A stretch of 59,861 nt of DNA from an uncultured Pelagibacteraceae bacterium (lineage in GTDB: Bacteria > Pseudomonadota > Alphaproteobacteria > Pelagibacterales > Pelagibacteraceae). Shown here in pieces: positions 27,348 through 37,218 of this stretch. Position numbers and translations under genes: made by a program. The stretch lies in the NCBI GenBank assembly GCA_902593445.1, contig CACJIJ010000003.1, forward strand, positions 1 to 59,861. Direction: 5' to 3'. Numbering within the stretch: position 1 is the stretch's first letter; the number at the start of each line of letters is the position of its first letter. A model generated the notes under the pieces. The model saw only the letters and a list, made by a program, of their open reading frames with translations. It had not been told where the DNA came from and did no database searches.

Positions 27348-29927
27348 ATGAAAAATACTGAAGAGTTTAAAGATAAAAATATAAAATTAATCTCAATGCA
27401 TGATGAGATGAGCTCATCATACCTTTCTTATGCAATGAGTGTAATTGTAAGTCGTGCACTGCCTGATGTAAGAGACGGATTAAAACCTGTTCATAGAAGA
27501 ATTTTATATGCAATGTACAAAGGTGGATATGATTGGTCAAAACAATTTAGAAAATCTGCAAGAATAGTCGGAGATGTAATTGGTAAATATCACCCTCATG
27601 GTGATCAGTCTGTTTATGATGCTTTAGTTAGAATGGTGCAAGATTTCTCTATGAGCTTACCGTTAATTCAAGGACAAGGAAATTTTGGTTCTATAGATGG
27701 TGATCCAGCAGCAGCAATGAGATATACTGAAACTCGTTTGTCAAAAGTTTCTCAATATTTAATTGACGACATTGAAAAAAATACAATTACTTTCAAAAGC
27801 AATTATGATGAAACCGAGAAAGAACCTAGTGTTTTACCAGCTCAGTTTCCAAATTTATTAGTAAATGGAGCTGGTGGTATTGCTGTTGGTATGGCAACAA
27901 GTATACCTCCCCATAATTTAGGTGAAATTATTGATGGTACTTTGGCCTTAATTGATAATAAAGATATTAAAATTAAGGAATTGATGAAACATATACCTGG
28001 TCCAGATTTTCCAACTGGTGGTGTAATCATAGGTAAAGATATAATTAAACAAGGATATAATAATGGAAGAGGATCCTTTAAGATTAGGGGTGAAATCTCA
28101 ATTGAACAACAAAAAAATGGACGTGAAAGACTTGTAATAACTTCTATACCGTATCAAGTTAACAAATCTGTTTTAAACGAAAGAATTGCTCAATTAGTAA
28201 GAGAAAAAAAGATTGAAGGAATAAGAGATATTAGAGATGAGTCTAACAGAGAAGGTATTAGGGTAGCAATAGATTTAAGAAATGGTGTTGAACCAGAAAC
28301 TATAAAGAGACAATTATACAAAAATACTCAAATAGAGAGTTCATTTGGTTTTAATACTTTAGCAATTGTTGAGGGAAAACCACAAACTTGTACACTAAAG
28401 GATTTTTTATCTAATTTTTTAACTTTTAGAGAAGATGTAGTTATTAAGAAAACTAAATTTGATCTTCAAAAAGCTGAGGATCGTGCTCATATACTAATAG
28501 GATTATCAGTTTCAGTTGAAAATTTAGATAAAATAATAAAAATTATTAGATCATCTAAAACACCTGATGATGCTAAAATATCAATTCTAAAAACCAAATG
28601 GAAAATAAATAAATCACAAAAATTAATTTCTTTAGTAGAGGGAAAAAAAGGTAAAAACCTTTATTCTTTATCTGAACCACAAGTTTTAGCTATTTTAGAA
28701 TTAAGACTTCAAAAATTAACTGCATTAGGAATAAATGAGATTGAAGTTGAAATTAAAAAATTAGCTGAACAAATCACTAAATATAAAAAGATTATTTCAT
28801 CAAAAAAGGAACTTTTAAAAGTAATCAGTGAAGAATTAAAAAATATTAAAGATAAATTTGCTATACCAAGAAGAACAAAAATTATAGATGCTGTCTTAAA
28901 TTATGATATTGAGGAAACTATCCAAAAACAATCAGTAATAATTACAGTTACATTACAAGGGTACATAAAAAGAGGTTCGTTAGATAGTGTAAAAAAACAA
29001 AAAAGAGGCGGTAAGGGAAAGTCAGGTATAACAACTAGAGATCAAGACTCTGTTGTTCAAACATTATCTGTGAATACTCATACTTCAGTTCTCTTCTTCT
29101 CTACTGAGGGTTTAGTTTACAAAATAAAAGCATGGAAAATCCCAGAGGGTTCATCATCATCAAAAGGGAAATCTTTATTTAATATTTTACCATTAAAGAG
29201 TCATCAAGCAATAAGCTCAATTATGCCAATGCCAGAGGATGAAACCGACTTAAAAAATTATCAAATTATTTTTGCTACAGCACAAGGTAAAGTAAGAAAA
29301 AATAGTTTAGAAGATTTTTCATCAATTAATGCATCAGGTAAAATAGCAATGAAATTGGATAATAATGATAAAATTGTTGGTGTAAAAATTTGTAAAGATG
29401 ATCAAGATGTAATTTTAAGTACAAAGTTTGGTAAATGTATAAGATTTGAGGCTAAAAAATTAAGAGTCTTTAAAGGCAGATCATCAAAAGGAATTAAAGG
29501 TATAGAGCTAGCACCAAATGATCAAATTGTTTCTTTATCAGTAATTGATAATGATAAAACAAAAAAAAATGGAAAAAAAACAAAAGATGAAAAATCTGAA
29601 ATAATAGCAAAAGAAAGATTTGTTTTATCTATAAGTGAAAATGGTTATGGAAAAAAAACATCACATTTGGATTATAGAGTTACAAATAGAGGTGGAAAAG
29701 GAATTATAGGAATAGTAAATTCACCAAGAAACGGAAATATTACTTCATCATTTCCTGTTTTTGAAGGTGATGAAATTTTAATTTCTACTAACAAAGGCAG
29801 GGTTATACGAGTTGCTGTAAAAGAAATTAGAACTGCTGGTAGGAATACTCAAGGTGTTAGAATTATTAAGTTGTCAGGTGAAGAAAAAGTTGTTTCCTCA
29901 ATTAAAATTGATGATAATTTGATTTAA
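27348..29927 (+). CDS. gyrA: DNA gyrase subunit A
   Basis: Breakage-reunion subunit of gyrase. The catalytic tyrosine lies in [12 protein letters not shown] (about residue 125). The QRDR-like helix reads [16 protein letters not shown]. The C-terminal beta-pinwheel contains the gyrase box [11 protein letters not shown], which separates GyrA from ParC. The 859 aa length is normal. It overlaps coaD by one base (TAATG). The domain near 29560-29600 has a lysine-rich insertion between blades. Confidence 0.96.
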   Translation: MKNTEEFKDKNIKLISMHDEMSSSYLSYAMSVIVSRALPDVRDGLKPVHRRILYAMYKGGYDWSKQFRKSARIVGDVIGKYHPHGDQSVYDALVRMVQDFSMSLPLIQGQGNFGSIDGDPAAAMRYTETRLSKVSQYLIDDIEKNTITFKSNYDETEKEPSVLPAQFPNLLVNGAGGIAVGMATSIPPHNLGEIIDGTLALIDNKDIKIKELMKHIPGPDFPTGGVIIGKDIIKQGYNNGRGSFKIRGEISIEQQKNGRERLVITSIPYQVNKSVLNERIAQLVREKKIEGIRDIRDESNREGIRVAIDLRNGVEPETIKRQLYKNTQIESSFGFNTLAIVEGKPQTCTLKDFLSNFLTFREDVVIKKTKFDLQKAEDRAHILIGLSVSVENLDKIIKIIRSSKTPDDAKISILKTKWKINKSQKLISLVEGKKGKNLYSLSEPQVLAILELRLQKLTALGINEIEVEIKKLAEQITKYKKIISSKKELLKVISEELKNIKDKFAIPRRTKIIDAVLNYDIEETIQKQSVIITVTLQGYIKRGSLDSVKKQKRGGKGKSGITTRDQDSVVQTLSVNTHTSVLFFSTEGLVYKIKAWKIPEGSSSSKGKSLFNILPLKSHQAISSIMPMPEDETDLKNYQIIFATAQGKVRKNSLEDFSSINASGKIAMKLDNNDKIVGVKICKDDQDVILSTKFGKCIRFEAKKLRVFKGRSSKGIKGIELAPNDQIVSLSVIDNDKTKKNGKKTKDEKSEIIAKERFVLSISENGYGKKTSHLDYRVTNRGGKGIIGIVNSPRNGNITSSFPVFEGDEILISTNKGRVIRVAVKEIRTAGRNTQGVRIIKLSGEEKVVSSIKIDDNLI

Positions 29928-30421
29928 TGAATAAAACAGCTATCTACCCTGGAACTTTTGATCCAATAACTTTTGGACACATAGATGTTATAAAAAAATC
30001 ATTAAAATTATTTGACAAAATTGTTGTAGGTGTTTCTGATGAAAGTAATAAAAATTACCTCTTTAGTTCCGAAGAAAGAATAGAAATAGTAAATAAAGCA
30101 TTATTTAAAGATCTAAAATTAAACAAAAAAAAAATAAAAGTAGTTTCTTTTGGCTCATTAACCACTGATTTATGTAAAAAATATAAATCAAACATCATTC
30201 TAAGAGGTTTGAGAGCTGTATCTGATTTTGAATACGAATTTCAATTAGCTGGAATGAATAGAAAATTAAACCAAAATATAGAAACAATTTTTTTAATGTC
30301 TGATGTAGAAAATCAAATTATCTCGTCAAGATTTGTAAAAGAAATTGTTAAATTAAAAGGCAACATAAGAAAATTTACTACCAAAAGTACAATTAAATCT
30401 TTAAAAGAAAAATATGAGTAA
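29927..30421 (+). CDS. coaD: Phosphopantetheine adenylyltransferase
   Basis: Penultimate step of coenzyme A synthesis (4'-phosphopantetheine + ATP to dephospho-CoA). The 164 aa nucleotidyltransferase has YPGTFDPITFGHIDVI with the (T/H)xGH motif, ILRGLRAVSDFEYEFQ, and ISSRFVKEIVKLKG near the end. Coupled to gyrA upstream and overlapping the next gene by 8 bp. Confidence 0.95.
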   Translation: MNKTAIYPGTFDPITFGHIDVIKKSLKLFDKIVVGVSDESNKNYLFSSEERIEIVNKALFKDLKLNKKKIKVVSFGSLTTDLCKKYKSNIILRGLRAVSDFEYEFQLAGMNRKLNQNIETIFLMSDVENQIISSRFVKEIVKLKGNIRKFTTKSTIKSLKEKYE

Positions 30422-30974
30422 AATTTTTATTAAAATACTTATTTTATTTTTTTTAATTACTAATCAATCAATAGCTGAGGAGAATATAATGATATTAAAA
30501 TTAAAAGATGGTAACGTTAAAATTGAATTATTTGAAGACATAGCACCAAATCATGTAAAAAGAATTAAGGAATTAGCGAATAGCGGCAAATATGATAATG
30601 TTGTTTTTCATAGGGTTATAGATGGATTTATGGCTCAAACAGGAGATGTAAAATTTGGTAATTCAGAATCTACAGATTTTGATCTCAAAAAAGCAGGTAT
30701 GGGTGGATCAGATTTTCCAGATTTAAAGCAAGAATTCAATAGTCTTCCACATGATAGAGGAACTCTATCTATGGCAAGATCTCAAGATCCTAACAGTGCA
30801 AACAGTCAATTCTTTATTTGTTTTCAACCAGCTCCATTTTTAGATAGACAATACACAGTTTTTGGAAAAGTTATTGAAGGAATGGAATTTGTAGATAGAA
30901 TTAAAAGAGGTGACCAAAACAATAATGGTGCTGTAACCGATCCTGATAAAATTATTAGTTTCAAATCAGAATAA
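30414..30974 (+). CDS. Peptidyl-prolyl cis-trans isomerase (cyclophilin), exported
   Basis: Cyclophilin-type protein folding catalyst, 186 aa. Signature segments are VVFHRVIDGFMAQTGD, GTLSMARSQDPNSANSQFFI and FLDRQYTVFGKVIEGM. An N-terminal signal peptide (KIFIKILILFFLITNQSIAEE) with probable cleavage after SIA places it in the periplasm. An internal ATG at 30489 would give a cytoplasmic form, but the coupled overlap with coaD favours the exported start. Followed after 8 bp by tgt. Confidence 0.93.
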   Translation: MSKIFIKILILFFLITNQSIAEENIMILKLKDGNVKIELFEDIAPNHVKRIKELANSGKYDNVVFHRVIDGFMAQTGDVKFGNSESTDFDLKKAGMGGSDFPDLKQEFNSLPHDRGTLSMARSQDPNSANSQFFICFQPAPFLDRQYTVFGKVIEGMEFVDRIKRGDQNNNGAVTDPDKIISFKSE

Positions 30975-30982
30975 TTTTATTA

Positions 30983-32095
30983 ATGGCATTAAAAAATTTT
31001 GCCTTTAACGTTTTAAAAAATGATAAATTTGCCCGATGTGGTTTAATTGAAACTCATCGTGGAAACATACATACGCCTGCTTTCATGCCTGTAGGGACAC
31101 AAGCTACAGTAAAGGCTTGCACTATAAATGATATAAAAAAAACTGGTTCAGAAATTATACTTTCAAACACATATCATTTAATGATAAGACCTGGTGTGGA
31201 AAGAATTCAATCTGCGGGAGGACTTCATAACTTTATGAATTGTGATCTCCCTATATTGACCGATTCTGGTGGCTTTCAAGTAATGTCTTTATCAAAATTA
31301 AACAGGATTGATCGTGAGAAGGGGGCAATTTTTAATTCTCATGTTGATGGAAAGAAATTTTATTTAAGTCCTGAAGAAAGTATTAGGATACAATTGGGCT
31401 TAAATTCAGACATAGTAATGATAATGGATGAGTGTCCTAAAAAAACAAATGATTATAATGTTATAAAGAAATCAATGGATCTTTCTCTTTATTGGGCTGA
31501 AAGATCTAAAATAGCATTCGGTGATAATCCTCACAAAGCTTTGTTTGGCATTGTTCAAGGAGGTCTTTTTAAAGATTTAAGATTAAAATCTCTTCAAGAA
31601 CTAATTAAAATTGGTTTTGATGGTTATGCGGTAGGAGGATTGGCTGTAGGAGAGTCGCAAAATGAAATGTTTAATGTTTTAGATGATATTAAGAAATATT
31701 TACCTATTGAAAAGCCGCACTATTTAATGGGTGTTGGAACACCATCTGACATTTTAGGTGCTGTCAAAAGAGGTATAGATATGTTTGATTGTGTTTTGCC
31801 AACCAGATCAGGACGAACAGGTTTAGCGTTTACTTGGAATGGTCGAATAAATATTAAAAATAATAAATATCAAAATGACAACACTCCTTTAGATCCAGAT
31901 TGTGAAAATCTTAATTTAAATAAATATTCAAAAAACTATTTGAATCATTTATTTAATACTAACGAAATTCTTGCTTCAATGTTGCTCACTCTACATAATA
32001 TTAATTTTTATCAGGAATTAATGGCTTTGATCAGAAAAAATATTAATGAAGGTACTTTTGATCAATTTCATGATAAATACATTGATAAGTTGTAG
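30983..32095 (+). CDS. tgt: Queuine (preQ1) tRNA-ribosyltransferase with altered zinc site
   Basis: Exchanges guanine 34 of GUN-anticodon tRNAs for preQ1 in queuosine synthesis. The 370 aa TIM-barrel has both catalytic aspartates, Asp94 (LTDSGGFQVMSL) and Asp269 (MFDCVLPTRSGR). The C-terminal structural zinc site is degenerate. The family pattern CxCxxC plus His appears here as Cys307, Asn309, Leu312 and His338 (DPDCENLNLNKYS ... TLHN), so two of three cysteines are gone although the surrounding sequence aligns well. Stability without zinc, or binding of another metal, would be needed. It is last in ssb-gyrA-coaD-ppi-tgt. Confidence 0.94.
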   Translation: MALKNFAFNVLKNDKFARCGLIETHRGNIHTPAFMPVGTQATVKACTINDIKKTGSEIILSNTYHLMIRPGVERIQSAGGLHNFMNCDLPILTDSGGFQVMSLSKLNRIDREKGAIFNSHVDGKKFYLSPEESIRIQLGLNSDIVMIMDECPKKTNDYNVIKKSMDLSLYWAERSKIAFGDNPHKALFGIVQGGLFKDLRLKSLQELIKIGFDGYAVGGLAVGESQNEMFNVLDDIKKYLPIEKPHYLMGVGTPSDILGAVKRGIDMFDCVLPTRSGRTGLAFTWNGRINIKNNKYQNDNTPLDPDCENLNLNKYSKNYLNHLFNTNEILASMLLTLHNINFYQELMALIRKNINEGTFDQFHDKYIDKL

Positions 32096-32125
32096 AACTG
32101 GTAGAGATTTAGTTAAAATTGACAT

Positions 32126-32155
32126 TTGAAAAAAAATAATAATTCTGTATATAAC
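32126..32155 (+). promoter_or_regulatory. Candidate promoter for tRNA-Lys
   Basis: TTGAAA (32126-32131) and TATAAC (32150-32155) are 18 bp apart, ending 24 bp before the tRNA. A TTGACA (32119-32124) nearby has no partner at correct spacing. This is a motif match only, in the 84 bp tgt-tRNA spacer. Confidence 0.4.
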
Positions 32156-32179
32156 AATTATTCAATTTGAATATTTTGG

Positions 32180-32255
<76 letters not shown>

Positions 32256-32264
32256 CTTATTCAA

Positions 32265-33092
32265 TTAGCTTAGCTCAATTGGTGGATAATCCATAATTAC
32301 CTCGTTCATCCATTCATTCAACTGTTTAATCCGTGTATCAGAAGATGGATGAGTGCTCATAAATTGTGGTGGTTCTTTTCCTTTATTAAATTCTTTCATT
32401 CTTTCCCAAATTTTTACTGTTTCTCTAATATCATAGCCAGAAAGTGATGAAAAAATCATACCAAGATAGTCAGCTTCACTTTCTTGTTTTCTATTAAAAG
32501 GATTCATAATCCCTAATTGCGCAAGTAAACCAACCGTATCCATTCCTGTTGTCCTGTTAATGTCTGAAAGTATTCCACCGCTAGCGATATCTATAATTCT
32601 TGCTCCAGTATTTAACAAAACACCTCTACTAGCTCTTTCGACTGAATGTTTAGCAACAGCATGAGCAACTTCATGACCCATCACAGCAGCTAAACCATTT
32701 TTATTTTTAGTTACATCTAATATACCAGTATATACTGCAATTTTTCCTCCAGGCATACACCAGGCATTTCTTACTTTTTTGTTATCAATTAAAATATATT
32801 CCCAATCAAAATTTATTGTTGGGTCATTTAAATTGGTTCTATAAAAATATTCGCTGATCGAATCTTCCATTCTTTTTCCAATTTCTTTTATTTCTCCTAA
32901 TGTTTTAGTATCATCGCTCATTTTCTCTTTTTCTTTTATTTTTTCATAAATTTGAGCAGCTTGAGCATTTAACTTAGCTTCAGGAATAATTTTCAATTGT
33001 TTTCGATCGGTTATAGGAGCGGTAGAACAAGAGTGCAAAAGAAGACTTCCACAACCGCATCCCACATATGTCAAAAATTTTCTTCTATCCAT
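32265..33092 (-). CDS. M48-family zinc metalloprotease, predicted Tat-exported lipoprotein
   Basis: Membrane-anchored Ste24-like peptidase, 275 aa, probably for envelope quality control. The zinc motif HEVAHAVAKHS (about residue 140) and the third ligand glutamate in ESEADYLG are intact. The N-terminus DRRKFLTYVGCGCGSLLLHSC combines a twin-arginine RRKFL motif with a lipobox-like LLHSC, suggesting Tat export as a folded metalloprotein followed by lipidation. tatABC is in the same window. Minus strand, ending 9 bp after tRNA-Lys. Confidence 0.88.
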   Translation of the reverse strand: MDRRKFLTYVGCGCGSLLLHSCSTAPITDRKQLKIIPEAKLNAQAAQIYEKIKEKEKMSDDTKTLGEIKEIGKRMEDSISEYFYRTNLNDPTINFDWEYILIDNKKVRNAWCMPGGKIAVYTGILDVTKNKNGLAAVMGHEVAHAVAKHSVERASRGVLLNTGARIIDIASGGILSDINRTTGMDTVGLLAQLGIMNPFNRKQESEADYLGMIFSSLSGYDIRETVKIWERMKEFNKGKEPPQFMSTHPSSDTRIKQLNEWMNEVIMDYPPIELS

Positions 33093-33123
33093 AACTACTT
33101 AAAATTGATATTAATATTTTATC

Positions 33124-33201
33124 ATGAATCTTAATAACAAAATTCTAATTGTATTATTTATCATTGCAATTGTTTTTGTTGTATACGCTAGTTATAGTTA
33201 A
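33124..33201 (+). CDS. Putative 25-aa single-pass membrane peptide
   Basis: A short ORF too small for the track: MNLNNKILIVLFIIAIVFVVYASYS. It is almost entirely one membrane helix with a short positive N-terminus. It lies 8 bp before the DUF502 gene and could act as a small membrane protein or leader. No homology can be judged at this size, and AT-rich DNA often encodes hydrophobic stretches by chance, so the call is tentative. Confidence 0.4.
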   Translation: MNLNNKILIVLFIIAIVFVVYASYS

Positions 33202-33209
33202 TATTAAAT

Positions 33210-33827
33210 ATGGCAAAAAAAGGCTCAAAAAAATCTTTTTCATTAACTTTAAGAAATTATTTTATTGCTGGTGTTGTTGTTTTAATACCAATTGGTTTTA
33301 CTTTGTATTTAACTAAAGTTTTAATAGGCATCTCATCTAATTTAATTCCTAAAAATATTAATCCAAATAGTTATTTGCCATTTAATATTCCTGGAGTTGA
33401 AATTGTTATTTCAATTTTACTAATTACTATTGTTGGTGGACTTTCATTGTCATTTTTTGGAAGAAGAATTCTTAAATTGATAGATGATCTATTCAAAAGA
33501 ATTCCATTTTTAAGAACAGTTTATTCTGCCGTTGTGCAGATGACAGAAACTTTTTCCAAAAAAGATGATGGAAAAAAAAGTGTAGTTTTAATTGAATATC
33601 CAAGAAAAGGAGTTTGGGCTGTTGGTTTTGCTACAAAAGAAAATAAAGGGGAAATGGCTCAAAAAACTGGCAAAAATTTAATTAATGTTTTTGTACCAAC
33701 TACACCAAATCCAACAAGCGGGTTTTTATTAATGTTCCCAATAGAAGACGTTATATATTTAAATATGTCTTTTGAGGAAGCATCTAAATTTATAGTTTCA
33801 GCAGGAACCTCTACCAAAAAAACTTAA
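33210..33827 (+). CDS. DUF502 family membrane protein
   Basis: A 205 aa protein with two membrane helices (about 18-38 and 65-88) and a C-terminal soluble region. The segments IPFLRTVYSAVVQMTETF and FVPTTPNPTSGFLLMFP are characteristic of DUF502. The biochemical role is unknown. It converges on recG with a 4 bp overlap; DUF502 beside recG and sdhE is a pattern I associate with alphaproteobacteria (from memory). Confidence 0.85.
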   Translation: MAKKGSKKSFSLTLRNYFIAGVVVLIPIGFTLYLTKVLIGISSNLIPKNINPNSYLPFNIPGVEIVISILLITIVGGLSLSFFGRRILKLIDDLFKRIPFLRTVYSAVVQMTETFSKKDDGKKSVVLIEYPRKGVWAVGFATKENKGEMAQKTGKNLINVFVPTTPNPTSGFLLMFPIEDVIYLNMSFEEASKFIVSAGTSTKKT

Positions 33828-35881
33828 GCAATATCATTTATGATATCAGCTCTATCGTATAGTTTTATTAAAGGTTTAAACTTTCTTATATCTTCATTAG
33901 AATTTTCAATTCTTCTGATTTCTTTTTCAGCTAATAAGAAAAGATCGCTATTCTGAATTGGATCTGCTAACTTAAAATTTTTTATACCACTTTGTTTAAA
34001 TCCCAAAATATCCCCAAACCCTCGTAATTTCATATCTTCTTCAGATATTAAAAAACCATCATTAGTGTCTTTTAAAATTTTTATTCTTTTTTTCGCGTTT
34101 TCGCTTAGATTTGATTTAAACATTAATATGCATGTAGAGTCTTTATCTCCACGACCAACTCTACCTCTTAATTGATGAAGTTGAGATAAACCAAATTTGT
34201 TTGCATTTTCAATTATAATCGTATTTGCATTTGGAAAATCAATACCAACTTCAATAATCGTGGTAGAAACCAGTATCTTAAATTTATTATTTAAAAAGTT
34301 ATTTAGTATTTCATTTTTTTCATCCACATCAGTTTTTCCATGAAGTAAACTTACTTGATTTGGAAACTTGCTTTCTAAATATTCATACTTTTTTACAGCT
34401 GATGAATGATCTAATTTTTTAGATTCTTCAATTAATGGACAAACCCAAAAAATTTGATTTCCTAAGTTAATTTCTTTTTTTATAAATTTTAAAACATCGT
34501 CAATTTTAACCTCTAATTTACTATACGTCTTAATTGGTTTTCTATTTTTAGGTTTTTCTCTAATTATTGAAATATCCATATCACCATAAATTGTCATTGT
34601 TAGAGTTCTAGGTATAGGTGTTGCTGTCATTAATAATACGTCACAATTTGGTCCACCTTTGTCTGACAATCTTTTTCTTTGATTCACTCCAAACTTATGT
34701 TGTTCATCTATAATTATTAATCCTAATTTTTTAAAAATTACTTTTTTTTGAAATATTGCATGTGTTCCAAAGATAATATCAATTTTATTATTTTCTAATT
34801 TTTTATGAATTTCTTTTTTTAATTTATATTCAGATTTTCCAGAAATAAGATCTATATTTATATTTTTAGGAAATATTTTTTTTGCAAGATTAAAATGTTG
34901 TCTTGCTAGAATTTCTGTTGGAGCCATAAAGGCAACCTGGAAACCAGAATTTATGCTATTTATTGCTGCTAAAAGAGACACTACTGTTTTTCCACTACCA
35001 ACGTCTCCTTGCAAAAGTCTAAACATTTTATTTGGTGAAATTAAGTCATTGTTTATTTCGTTAAGTGTTTTTTTTTGATCACCCGTAAGTGAAAAATCTA
35101 ATTTATCTATTATAGAATTTTGTTTATTTAAATTAATAACTTTATTTTTTTTTTTAATTTTTCTTATTTTTTTCCTTATTTCAGAATTAACAAGAAATGT
35201 TGAAAATATTTCATCAAAAGCAAGTCTTTGATAGAAATTTGATTTATAATTTCCAATATTTTCAGGTTTGTGCAATTCTTTAATAGAGCTATTCCAACTT
35301 ATATTTTTAAATTTAGATAAAATACTTTTAGAGTGCCATTCGTTAAAAACCGGCAAATTATTGATTATTTGATTTATGATTTTATTATATATTTTTTCAG
35401 AAATACCTTCTGTTAACGAGTATTTATTATGAGTTTGTTTGATTAAAGAAGAATCCTCAGAAACATATTTTGGATTGGTGATTTGATATTTATTTCTAAA
35501 ATAACCTATTTTACCACTAACAGTAATTTCTTTTCCTAAAGGAAGTATTTTTTTAATATAACCTTCGTAACTATTAAAAAAAATACAATCTATTTCACCA
35601 GTTTCATCACTACATATAACTCTATTTGGTAATTTCCTTATTCTTGGAAAGTTATACTTTTGTGGAATTATATTTACTGTTTGTATTTCACCAATTTTTA
35701 AATCTTTTATTTTTGATGATAAGCTTCTATCTGTATAAGATTTTGGAAGTTTACATAGTAAATCAAATAAATTATTAATATTTTTCTTCTTTAATAAATT
35801 TTTTGTTTTAGTTCCCACACCTTTTAAAGAACTTAAATCTGACAATAAATATTCATAATTTGTTTTATTATTCATTAACAA
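33824..35881 (-). CDS. recG: ATP-dependent DNA helicase RecG
   Basis: Branch-migrating helicase for stalled forks and recombination intermediates, 685 aa. An N-terminal wedge/OB region (about 1-240) is followed by helicase motifs: LLQGDVGSGKTVVSL (I), DEQHKFGVNQR (II), LMTATPIPRTL (III) and the C-terminal QLRGRVGRG (VI). The two near-adjacent starts MLM leave either Met possible. Divergent from sdhE with only a 19 bp gap. Confidence 0.95.
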   Translation of the reverse strand: MLMNNKTNYEYLLSDLSSLKGVGTKTKNLLKKKNINNLFDLLCKLPKSYTDRSLSSKIKDLKIGEIQTVNIIPQKYNFPRIRKLPNRVICSDETGEIDCIFFNSYEGYIKKILPLGKEITVSGKIGYFRNKYQITNPKYVSEDSSLIKQTHNKYSLTEGISEKIYNKIINQIINNLPVFNEWHSKSILSKFKNISWNSSIKELHKPENIGNYKSNFYQRLAFDEIFSTFLVNSEIRKKIRKIKKKNKVINLNKQNSIIDKLDFSLTGDQKKTLNEINNDLISPNKMFRLLQGDVGSGKTVVSLLAAINSINSGFQVAFMAPTEILARQHFNLAKKIFPKNINIDLISGKSEYKLKKEIHKKLENNKIDIIFGTHAIFQKKVIFKKLGLIIIDEQHKFGVNQRKRLSDKGGPNCDVLLMTATPIPRTLTMTIYGDMDISIIREKPKNRKPIKTYSKLEVKIDDVLKFIKKEINLGNQIFWVCPLIEESKKLDHSSAVKKYEYLESKFPNQVSLLHGKTDVDEKNEILNNFLNNKFKILVSTTIIEVGIDFPNANTIIIENANKFGLSQLHQLRGRVGRGDKDSTCILMFKSNLSENAKKRIKILKDTNDGFLISEEDMKLRGFGDILGFKQSGIKNFKLADPIQNSDLFLLAEKEIRRIENSNEDIRKFKPLIKLYDRADIINDIA

Positions 35882-35900
35882 CTAATATATTCTAATTATT

Positions 35901-36164
35901 ATGATCAACATAGATGAATTAAAAAAAAAAATTATTTACCGATCTAATTATAGAGGTACAAAAGAAATGGATAATCTTTTGGGTGCATTTACAAAAAAAT
36001 ATATAAATAATTTAAATGAGAACGATCTAATTGATTTAGAAAAATTACTTAATATTGATGACACTAATTTGTATAAATTTTACAATGGTTTTAAAACCGA
36101 TTTTGAATTTGAAAATAACAATATCAATTTCTTATATAAAAATTTTGACTATACACAAAAATGA
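35901..36164 (+). CDS. sdhE: FAD assembly factor SdhE
   Basis: Small helical protein (87 aa) of the SdhE/SDHAF2 family that promotes covalent flavinylation of succinate dehydrogenase. The hallmark RGxxE motif is in YRSNYRGTKEMDNLLGAF. The C-terminal half is divergent. Divergent from recG; its TGA ends exactly next to the CCA end of the convergent tRNA-Ser. Confidence 0.88.
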   Translation: MINIDELKKKIIYRSNYRGTKEMDNLLGAFTKKYINNLNENDLIDLEKLLNIDDTNLYKFYNGFKTDFEFENNNINFLYKNFDYTQK

Positions 36165-36254
36165 TGGCGGAGAGACTGGGATTCGAACCCAGGAAAGAGT
36201 TGCCCCTTTGCCGGTTTTCAAGACCGGTGCTTTCAACCGCTCAGCCATCTCTCC
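36165..36254 (-). tRNA. tRNA-Ser (anticodon UGA)
   Basis: A 90 nt class II tRNA on the minus strand. The acceptor GGAGAGA pairs with TCTCTCC, the anticodon arm is CCGGT-CTTGAAA-ACCGG (TGA), a long variable arm follows (CAAAGGGGCAACTCTTT region), and the T arm is CTGGGTTCGAATCCCAG. CCA is encoded. The 66-67 aa ORFs predicted across it are shadows. Confidence 0.97.
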
Positions 36255-36339
36255 GTGAGCAAGGTTTTATAATTATAATTATTTAATTCAACTATAAAAT
36301 AGTCTAATAATTTATTAATTACTTGTAATAAGAAATCCA

Positions 36340-37218
36340 ATGAATAAAGAATTTAATAAAGGCCTATTACTTGCAGGATTTGGATCTTTTTGGTGGGGTT
36401 TTTTTGGTGTTATTTATTTTAAATACATTGCTTATATTGGATACATTGAATTGGTAGTTCATAGATGTCTTTGGACGGCTTTTATATTAATATTTACAAC
36501 TTTTTTTTTTTCTAAATGGAGAATTTTTTTTAAAATTATAAAAAGTAAATCAAATTTATTTTATTTATTTATTTCAGGTTTTTTAATTTTTATTAACTGG
36601 GGTGTTTGGATATATGCTATTGCTACTAATAGAATTATTGATGCAAGCTTTGGATATTTTATAATGCCTATTTTAAGTGTAATGTTGGGTTATTTTTTTT
36701 TTAATGAAAAACTTAACAGAAAAAGAATTTTTTCAATTCTATTAGTGATTTTATCAATTCTTTTTTTAATAATAGTAAGTATTAAATCATTACCATGGGT
36801 TGGTTTAATTGTAGCTTTCAGTTGGGGGTTTTACAATCTAGTAAGAAAAAAAATTAATGTAGATACTGATGTTGGTCTTCTTATAGAGAGTTTATTTATA
36901 CTTCCATTTGCATTGATTATTTTTTATTTAATAACAAATAAAGGATACAACGATTTTAGACTCTCAGATCCTTCTATGATGCTATTTATTTTCCTAGCTG
37001 GACCAATGACGGTTATTCCTTTGTTTTTATATGTGAGAGGGGTTGAGCTATGCGGTTTAGGACCAGCTGGAATGATTTTTTATATTACACCTACTTTTCA
37101 ATTTCTATTAGGATATTTTTATTACAACGAGCCTTTTTCAATAACAAAATTAGTTAGTTTTATTTTTATATGGATTGCTGTAATTATATATTTAAAGGAT
37201 TTAGATGAAACAAATTAA
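36340..37218 (+). CDS. rarD: EamA-family transporter RarD
   Basis: Ten-helix drug/metabolite-superfamily permease, 292 aa. The start NKGLLLAGFGSFWWGFFGVIYFKY and the segments VVHRCLWT, NWGVWIYAIATNRIIDASFGYFI and GVELCGLGPAGMIFYITPT fit the RarD subgroup, whose substrate is not settled. It overlaps the following lytic transglycosylase by 14 bp. Confidence 0.88.
   Translation: MNKEFNKGLLLAGFGSFWWGFFGVIYFKYIAYIGYIELVVHRCLWTAFILIFTTFFFSKWRIFFKIIKSKSNLFYLFISGFLIFINWGVWIYAIATNRIIDASFGYFIMPILSVMLGYFFFNEKLNRKRIFSILLVILSILFLIIVSIKSLPWVGLIVAFSWGFYNLVRKKINVDTDVGLLIESLFILPFALIIFYLITNKGYNDFRLSDPSMMLFIFLAGPMTVIPLFLYVRGVELCGLGPAGMIFYITPTFQFLLGYFYYNEPFSITKLVSFIFIWIAVIIYLKDLDETN

Noticed and set aside
36055-36258. 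67 aa ORF ending in TQERVAPLPVFKTGAFNRSAISP
   Set aside because: It is a read-through of tRNA-Ser, a well-known false ORF type.
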